A program made the position numbers and the translations under genes. The notes beneath the pieces are model-generated. The model was not told where the DNA came from. It made no database searches and saw only the letters and a list, made by a program, of their open reading frames with translations. This document shows, in pieces, positions 9,901 through 12,500 of a stretch of 12,500 nt of DNA. Numbering within the stretch: the first letter of the stretch is position 1; each line of letters begins with the position of its first letter. Origin of the DNA: Halisarca cf. caerulea (lineage: Eukaryota; Porifera; Demospongiae; Chondrillida; Halisarcidae); contig CAUJGJ010000313.1 in assembly GCA_963170055.1 (NCBI GenBank), forward strand, positions 6,294,979-6,307,478. The letters run 5' to 3'.

Positions 9901-12500
9901 TCTCCTGTTGATTTCATGGAGATCCCACATCATCCTGTCGTTTATGATCAAATAGGAGGAGACCTAATCCACAAGATCATCTTACAAATGCATGGAGCAA
10001 CTGGCCCTTCTGGCATGGATGCATGCACTTGGAAAAGAATATGCTCCTCCTTCGTTTTAGCTTCCTCGGATCTTCGAGAAGCTATAGCTGCAACTGCTCG
10101 ACGTCTTTGCTCCTCTGTTGTTGATCCATCCTCAGTTTCTTCGCTCATGGCTGGAAGACTAGTGGCTCTTGACAAATGCCCTGGCATTCGTCCGATTGGC
10201 ATTGGCGAAACTCTTCGTCATCTAATCTCACATACCGTAGCCCATATTCTGAAGGAAGACATAAAGCAGGCAGCTGATCCATTGCAATTATCTATCAGGA
10301 TGTGAAGCAGCCATTCATGCTCTAAATGAGATCTTCTCCAGTTCGGATATTGATGGGGCCCTTCTCATTGATGCTTCCAATGCATTCAATAACCTCAATA
10401 GAGAAGTCGCACTACGGAACATATCAGTTTTATGTCCATCATTGGCCACCATCCTCATCAACACATATCAATCTGACATTCAAATGTTTATTGGTGGCGA
10501 AACAATTCTCTCCAAAGAAGGTACCACTCAAGGGGATCCACTTGCAATGGCAATGTTTGCCATTGCATCGGCTCCTCTCATCTAGCAACTCCAAGATGAC
10601 AACATCAACCAAATTTGGTACGCTGATGATGCATCCGCTGCTGTGAAACTGGAGAAATTGAACACTTGGTGGGATAGAATTACAGAAATTTGACCCGAAA
10701 TTTGGATATTATCCAAATGCTTCGAAATCCTGGTTCATAGTGAAGGAAGATTCATATGAGGATGCACTAGCTTTGTTTGCAGATCAAGACATCCGTATCA
10801 CCAAAGAAGGGCATCGCTACCTTGGTGGTACCATTGGCGAATCCTCTTTCACTAAGACTTTCACAGAAGCAAAAGTTGCTACTTGGTCTTCAGAGCTTCT
10901 CCACCTATGTGAAATTGCACAGTCTCAACCACACACAGCTTATGCTGCCTTCACTCATGGCTTGAAGCTTAAATGGAATTTTTTAACCAGAGTATGTAAC
11001 GAGAACAGCCCTCTATTACAATCCTTGGAAGATATCCGTCACAAGTTTATACCTGCATTGATAGGAAAGAATGCCGTCAGCGATTTAGAAAGAGATCTGC
11101 TAGCACTTCCAACTCGTCTTGGTGGTATGGGTATCACCAATCCAGTCTCTACAGCCAATGTTCATAGCACATCTTCAAAGTCAATTACTGCACTTATGGC
11201 ATCATTGATAAAGAAACAAGCTATGTCTATCCCAATGGAGCCATTTGAGCGCTTTCAAATAGCATAACGGGAAGTGAAGAGAAGTAACAATGAGAAACTT
11301 AAGAAAAGAAGTCATCAAGTCATAGGAAGTTTGGATAGTTCTTTGCAGAGATCAGCTACACTAGCAAGAGAAAGGGGAGGGTCAGCCTGGCTTTCAGTTA
11401 TGCCGATTCAAGAGCATGGTTTTGCCCTTAACAAGGGAGAGTTCCGTGATGCCATCTGCTTGAGATACGGATGGAGACCAAGTCATCCGCCAAGTCATTG
11501 TTCTTGTGGCCATTCCCTTGATGTTGAACATGCACTTAGCTGTAAGCATGGAGGATTTCCCATCAAACGTCACAATGAGATCCGTGACATCACGGCTAGT
11601 TGGATGGATGTAGTCTGTACAGGAGTGGGCGTTGAACCACCTCTCCAACAACTGGATAATGAGATACATTGAGAACGGCCAACAGGGAAGATGGTGCTAG
11701 ACTGGACATTGTTGCTGAAGATTTTTGGGGTACTAAGCAAAGAGCATTCTTTGACGTCAGGGTGTTTAACCCTTTAGCTCCAAGCCTACGTACCACATCA
11801 ATCTGAAGCCTCTACAGACAGAAGGAAAAAGAGAAGAGACGACACTATGATGAACGCGTGAGAGAAGTAGAACACGGATCGTTTGCCCCACCTGTCTTCT
11901 CCACATCAGGTCGAATGAGCCCCTCCACGGAAGTAGTTTGCAAGCGACTGGTATCAATGATTGCAGACCACCAGAAGAAAAGTACTCAATAGTCATCAAC
12001 TTCATCAGGTGTAGGTTGACCTTCTCCCTCATCCGGTCAACAGTAATGTGCTTACAAGGATCCAGGTCTTGCCGTCACCAAGTGCATGACACTACAGATG
12101 TGCACATGGCTAACTTGGAGGTTGCCACCAGTGAGGCAAGACTGTCTCAAAACCTCTAACTCAATGTTTAACTAACAACATGTGTTGATTTTTTCTGCAT
12201 GACTTTACATGTAGTATTACAGTGTACTGTTGGATAAAAAAATACATACAAGTATGTAGTACAGTGACTGTACTACATACGTATTGTACAAGTATGCTGT
12301 ACAGTCACTGTATTATATACGAGTACTGTATGTAGTACAGTCACTGTACAGCATGATAAAAGGCTGTCTTACCATCCTCCTGACAACCAACTCTGGGAGG
12401 TTTCCTCCTCCTCCACACACAACATCCAACAGCAACAAACACAGCAGCACCAACCAGCACAATGGCTAGCAGACACAGAAGATACAGATTATCTGACGTG
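3139..12500 (-). CDS. Multi-exon gene for a predicted single-pass transmembrane receptor with a long modular cytoplasmic tail (5' partial)
   Basis: Eleven minus-strand exons join with matching phases into one open frame of at least 791 codons: 12500-12373, 8196-7772, 7693-7508, 7251-7189, 7082-6962, 6661-5937, 5713-5653, 4737-4364, 3659-3510, 3375-3328 and 3231-3139. Every junction is phase 0-0 or 1-1. All introns are GT-AG except one GC-AG. The order is transmembrane helix, basic stop-transfer run, alpha/beta module 1, acidic linker, tyrosine and Ser-rich linkers, module 2, four Thr/Pro repeats, two tyrosine motifs, an SH3 ligand, a third alpha/beta segment and a charged C-terminal part. I do not recognise the family. 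The layout suggests a membrane receptor that recruits SH2 and SH3 proteins, which is inference. The N-terminal ectodomain is beyond the right edge, and the true C-terminus is uncertain because the last exon reads into a minisatellite. The 4.2-kb first intron makes the link from the transmembrane exon to the rest the weakest join. Confidence 0.6.
3328..3375 (-). CDS. Exon: 16-codon charged microexon
   Basis: The exon has acceptor TTTTTCTACAG|CCG and donor GCA|GTAAGT, phase 0 at both ends. The peptide is [16 protein letters not shown]. The strong flanking sites and phase match support it despite its small size. Confidence 0.58.
3510..3659 (-). CDS. Exon: charged segment with GC donor
   Basis: The acceptor is TTTCTTTAG|AAC. 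The frame runs 50 codons to CAG|GCAAGT, a GC-AG intron donor with otherwise perfect consensus, phase 0 at both ends. The peptide begins [20 protein letters not shown] and is rich in Glu, Gln and Lys, likely helical. GKYASL gives a YxxL tyrosine signal and SKYLQQ a YxxQ motif. If the GC donor were not used, the frame would run about 14 codons further to a TAG, giving an alternative C-terminus ending near FCIV. Confidence 0.6.
3660..4166. other. Intron sequence with GTAC-rich simple sequence
   Basis: Most of the 704-bp intron between exons 4364-4737 and 3510-3659. It is AT-rich with scattered ACGTAC and ATATAC runs. No open frame or RNA gene is seen. Confidence 0.6.
4167..4250. repeat. Foldback repeat with 30-bp arms (28 of 30 matching)
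   Basis: Arms at 4167-4196 and 4221-4250 share TATCACGGGTAATGGATACC in inverted orientation around a 24-bp loop. It lies in the intron between exons 4364-4737 and 3510-3659. Confidence 0.85.
4256..4328. repeat. Second foldback repeat, abutting the first
   Basis: Arms at 4256-4282 and 4303-4328 are imperfect inverted copies (ACAGTAATTTTTTGTACC and CGAAAATTACGGT) around a loop of about 20 bp. It starts six bases after the first foldback ends and finishes 36 bases from the donor of exon 4364-4737. Confidence 0.72.
4364..4737 (-). CDS. Exon: third alpha/beta segment, possibly a diverged module copy
   Basis: The acceptor is CACTGGTAG|AT in phase 1 and the donor GAAAAT|GTAAGA in phase 0, giving about 124 codons. 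The peptide begins [19 protein letters not shown] and goes on to a strand VTVDV, an alpha segment, a strand [13 protein letters not shown], a strand-helix [20 protein letters not shown] and a final [13 protein letters not shown]. The order (helix, strand, strand, strand-helix, strand-helix) resembles modules 1 and 2, and it also starts in phase 1, but the cysteine cluster is absent. I judge it a candidate third copy only. The [11 protein letters not shown] stretch superficially resembles a nuclease D-x(n)-[ED]xK core, but the acidic residue before x-K is missing. No family was recognised. Confidence 0.7.
4771..5635. repeat. 33-bp minisatellite, about 26 copies, intronic
   Basis: The unit is GGTGTGGACAATACTGCACT followed by GTCTACAGTACAT. 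Variation is mostly at two sites: GGTG or GATG, and CAGTACAT or CAGCACAT. It lies inside the intron between exons 5653-5713 and 4364-4737. Five frames are open throughout because the unit is 33 bp and lacks stops in them. Confidence 0.95.
5653..5713 (-). CDS. Exon: SH3-ligand microexon (RPPPLPKK)
   Basis: The acceptor is GCTACAG|GCT and the donor CAG|GTGCGT. The exon is 61 nt, enters in phase 0 and leaves in phase 1. The peptide is [20 protein letters not shown] plus one base of the next codon. PPLPKK fits the class II SH3 ligand PxxPx[KR]. The unspliced frame stops soon after the donor, so the large minisatellite downstream is intronic. The next exon starts AT CCT, so the joined codon is GAT (Asp). 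Confidence 0.66.
5937..6661 (-). CDS. Exon: alpha/beta module copy 2, four Thr/Pro repeats, two tyrosine motifs
   Basis: The acceptor is CCCTGCTAG|AA in phase 1 and the donor is GCT|GTGAGT in phase 0; the exon is 725 nt. The first 125 or so residues repeat the module of the exon at 7772-8196: the helix [13 protein letters not shown], then [11 protein letters not shown] and GGNC, the strand FVIKCVLY, then LSLGLLVYD and [10 protein letters not shown]. Next come four tandem 19-residue units with the core [10 protein letters not shown]. The end has VVYTEV, PPRKPP and VVYLDV; the two tyrosines fit V-x-Y-x-x-V and lie 20 residues apart. Both copies start in the same phase with the same AA dinucleotide, which supports duplication of an exon. 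Module 2 keeps only part of the cysteine pattern of module 1. Confidence 0.75.
6033..6260 (-). repeat. 57-bp coding tandem repeat, four copies
   Basis: Four in-frame 19-codon units lie inside the exon at 5937-6661. Their core is [10 protein letters not shown], preceded by GGLCTP[LV] in three units and GSSDTPL in the last. The first two units are nearly identical in DNA, pointing to recent expansion. The Thr, Ser and Pro content suggests a flexible linker. Confidence 0.92.
6718..6770. repeat. GTAT/GTAC microsatellite in intron
   Basis: Tandem GTAT units alternate with GTAC units, within the 300-bp intron between exons 6962-7082 and 5937-6661. Confidence 0.85.
6910..6950. repeat. CA microsatellite in intron
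   Basis: An (AC)n run with CATA interruptions lies directly after the donor of exon 6962-7082 on the minus strand. It is a short relative of the compound CA repeat at 494-820. Confidence 0.85.
6962..7082 (-). CDS. Exon: Ser/Thr-rich linker with basic end
   Basis: The acceptor is TGTACAG|GAA in phase 0. The donor is ACAA|GTAAGT in phase 1, and its single A joins the AA that opens the next exon to give Lys. The exon has 40 codons: [19 protein letters not shown] leads into a basic, His-rich end, [12 protein letters not shown]. No domain was recognised. The sequence looks like a flexible, phosphorylatable linker. The 300-bp intron that follows contains a CA repeat and a GTAT/GTAC repeat. Confidence 0.64.
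7189..7251 (-). CDS. Exon: short tyrosine-motif exon (SPYATL)
   Basis: A 21-codon exon sits between CTACCACAG|GG and CTG|GTGAGT and is phase 0 at both ends. The peptide reads [20 protein letters not shown] plus a final L. SPYATL fits the S-x-Y-x-x-L form of immunoreceptor tyrosine-based inhibitory motifs and also a YxxPhi endocytic signal. Both uses are inferences from the motif alone. Confidence 0.66.
7508..7693 (-). CDS. Exon: acidic linker
   Basis: The acceptor is TTTGTAG|GTT, the exon covers 62 codons, and the donor is GAG|GTCAGT; both ends are phase 0. The preceding intron is only 78 bp. The peptide starts [20 protein letters not shown], is rich in Glu, Asp and Val, and then has a Pro/Cys stretch, [10 protein letters not shown], and a HRMVKHIIL segment. 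No domain was recognised. The acidic and proline content suggests a flexible linker between the first alpha/beta module and the tyrosine-containing exon. Confidence 0.68.
7772..8196 (-). CDS. Exon: alpha/beta module copy 1 with Cys cluster
   Basis: The exon has acceptor TTTCTGTAG|AA, starts in phase 1, covers about 141 codons and ends at GAA|GTGAGT in phase 0. It begins [20 protein letters not shown], a helix then a strand. A cysteine group follows (GQC, then SSDC, then PCTC), then a strand ending LVLSFI, a charged helix, a strand-helix unit around [13 protein letters not shown], and [11 protein letters not shown] near the end. The same order of elements occurs in the exon at 5937-6661, including the ILSV-x-GQC match and the [LV]PV-x-x-F-x-W match, so this is copy 1 of an internal duplication. 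I cannot assign it to a known fold family; TIR and SEFIR were considered and are unproven. The tail topology predicted from the transmembrane exon places it in the cytoplasm. An unspliced start at an ATG near 8395 is possible but unlikely, since the homology begins exactly at the acceptor. Confidence 0.72.
8197..8909. other. Non-coding intron stretch left of the retrotransposon
   Basis: No credible coding segment was found on either strand. It includes an ACAT microsatellite (about 8681-8700). A minus-strand ATG followed by six codons (8675-8657) and a phase 1 donor-like CAG|GTCAGG is the only alternative first exon candidate. Confidence 0.5.
8910..9335 (+). pseudogene. Ser/Pro/Val-rich 16-residue repeat region, likely N-terminal part of the retrotransposon protein
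   Basis: The frame is open from just after a TAA at 8907 to a stop at 9333-9335, with no ATG before 9108. It encodes about eight diverged 16-residue (48-bp) units of the type [16 protein letters not shown]. The two units at about 9010-9105 are nearly identical; the others differ more. Low-complexity Ser/Pro linkers are common N-terminal to reverse transcriptases. Its link to the RT part is inferred from strand and position, because the frame must shift (0 to +1) between here and WGDLDG. Confidence 0.4.
9352..10303 (+). pseudogene. Retrotransposon N-terminal and RT finger region (broken)
   Basis: The frame at 9352-9440 contains WGDLDGSTF (about 9376-9402) and ends at a TAA at 9484. A short piece in another frame (about 9447-9497, [14 protein letters not shown]) carries the expected continuation, and the first frame then resumes at 9496. 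This implies two compensating indels. From there the frame is open to 10303 and includes [33 protein letters not shown] and the RT motif RPIG (about 10189-10200). It ends at a TGA where the frame shifts at about 10298. A start at the ATG at 9538 is not a real start, since clear homologous-looking sequence precedes it. Confidence 0.65.
10298..10690 (+). pseudogene. Reverse transcriptase palm: motifs A, B and C (broken)
   Basis: In frame 2 the sequence contains motif [14 protein letters not shown] (about 10360-10400), motif [12 protein letters not shown] (about 10517-10550), and motif C, WYADD (10615-10629). The three catalytic aspartates are present: the first in DASNAF, and the pair in YADD. 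A TAG at 10583-10585 interrupts the frame between motifs B and C, and a frameshift at about 10690 ends it. The motif A form, DASNAFN rather than the common D-x-x-x-AFD, is distinctive. Confidence 0.75.
10695..11267 (+). pseudogene. Reverse transcriptase motif E, thumb and connection region (broken)
   Basis: The frame opens with a segment around [11 protein letters not shown], then [10 protein letters not shown] (RT motif D/E region, about 10806-10835), then [10 protein letters not shown], followed by [13 protein letters not shown] at about 11105-11143. The frame ends at a TAA (11265-11267) that looks like a point mutation, since the same frame carries on afterwards with the expected downstream region. 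Confidence 0.65.
11268..11672 (+). pseudogene. Retrotransposon C-terminal part with CxC...H...C knuckle and RHN motif (broken)
   Basis: The region continues the frame of the previous segment beyond its stop. It contains a basic helix, [20 protein letters not shown], then [12 protein letters not shown], then [15 protein letters not shown] (11499-11543), a C-x-C-x7-H-x3-C pattern. [13 protein letters not shown] follows, with RHN at 11568-11576. In R2-like elements a cysteine/histidine knuckle followed by RHN directly precedes the restriction-like endonuclease core, so the same role is inferred here. The frame ends at a TGA at 11670 because of an indel. Confidence 0.65.
11672..12159 (+). pseudogene. 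Restriction-like endonuclease core and C-terminus of the retrotransposon (broken)
   Basis: In frame 2, GARLDI (Asp codon at 11705) is followed 15 residues later by FFDVRVFNP (Asp codon at 11753), matching the D-x(12-15)-D spacing of restriction-like endonuclease domains. A TGA lies at 11804-11806. The same frame then goes on with a basic helix around [20 protein letters not shown], and a frameshift at about 11980 leads to [20 protein letters not shown] and the terminal stop at 12157-12159. The catalytic assignment is an inference from motif order and spacing. Confidence 0.55.
12252..12354. repeat. Cluster of GTACAGTSACTGTAC palindromes
   Basis: A 29-bp odd palindrome at 12252-12280 has perfect 14-base arms, GTATGTAGTACAGT. 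The core TACAGTCACTGTA recurs at about 12299 and 12336, and ATGCTGTACAGTCACTGTA (12293-12311) is inverted at 12336-12354. It is intronic for the receptor gene and lies just downstream of the retrotransposon. Confidence 0.8.
12373..12500 (-). CDS. Exon: transmembrane helix plus basic stop-transfer (partial at the window edge)
   Basis: The frame is open from the window edge for 42 codons and ends at a good donor, ATG|GTAAGA, in phase 1. It starts T-S-D-N and then has about 25 hydrophobic residues (roughly 5-29: [20 protein letters not shown] and onward to W). RRRKPPR follows directly, a classical stop-transfer sequence that predicts an N-out, C-in single-pass topology. The phase 1 donor base G plus the AA that opens the exon at 8196 makes a Glu codon, so the exon fits the gene further left. 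The extracellular part would lie beyond 12500. A plus-strand reading of this stretch shows nothing convincing. Confidence 0.68.

Larger units (their letters stand above)
8910..12159 (+). mobile_element. Degenerate non-LTR-type retrotransposon, antisense inside an intron of the receptor gene
   Basis: Fragments of one large polyprotein follow one another on the plus strand: a Ser/Pro repeat region, an N-terminal segment with WGDLDG, reverse transcriptase fingers and palm, thumb, a zinc-knuckle-like CxC-x7-H-x3-C, RHN and a D-x15-D pair. The order RT, then knuckle, then RHN, then D...D is that of non-LTR elements with a restriction-like endonuclease (R2/NeSL/Utopia group in a broad sense); the exact clade is not known to me. 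No terminal repeats or target-site duplication were identified, so the ends are approximate. Copies of a GTACAGTGACTGTA motif lie just outside both ends (about 8893-8907 and 12257-12274). At least five frameshifts and three in-frame stops make it inactive. Confidence 0.7.

Overview
The window looks like metazoan, probably sponge (demosponge), nuclear DNA. It has an intron-rich gene with short GT-AG introns, long CA and GTAC/GTAT simple repeats, short-unit minisatellites, foldback (MITE-like) repeats and a decayed non-LTR-type retrotransposon. There is no bacterial gene organisation. The sponge assignment is an inference from general character, not from a species-specific marker.

The main content is one multi-exon gene on the minus strand, reconstructed here from splice sites and reading phase. 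It runs from the right edge (12500) to about 3139 or further left. Eleven exons join in one open frame of at least 791 codons: 12500-12373, 8196-7772, 7693-7508, 7251-7189, 7082-6962, 6661-5937, 5713-5653, 4737-4364, 3659-3510, 3375-3328 and 3231-3139 or beyond. The first visible exon encodes a transmembrane helix followed by a basic stop-transfer run. Everything after it is therefore predicted to be a long cytoplasmic tail of a single-pass receptor whose ectodomain lies outside the window. The tail holds two copies of an unrecognised alpha/beta module with clustered cysteines, a third more distant candidate, a fourfold 19-residue Thr/Pro repeat, several YxxV/YxxL tyrosine motifs and a class II SH3 ligand. 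This suggests a signalling receptor or scaffold, possibly immune-type.

The 4.2-kb intron after the transmembrane exon carries, on the plus strand (about 8910-12159), a broken retrotransposon polyprotein. It has reverse transcriptase motifs, a C-terminal CxC...H...C knuckle, an RHN motif and a D-x15-D pair that resemble a restriction-like endonuclease. At least five frameshifts and three in-frame stops show that it is dead.

Other introns and the 3' side are full of repeats: a 33-bp minisatellite (about 4771-5635, entirely intronic), a 27-bp minisatellite (about 2586-3078) into which the last recognised exon reads, and foldback repeats at 4167-4330. The left 2.6 kb holds a CA repeat with a 120-bp higher-order period, a 146-bp palindromic element, a 31-32-bp tandem repeat, a diverged 140-bp direct duplication and a few weak open frames that may be fragments of other exons. 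No tRNA, rRNA or CRISPR array was seen.
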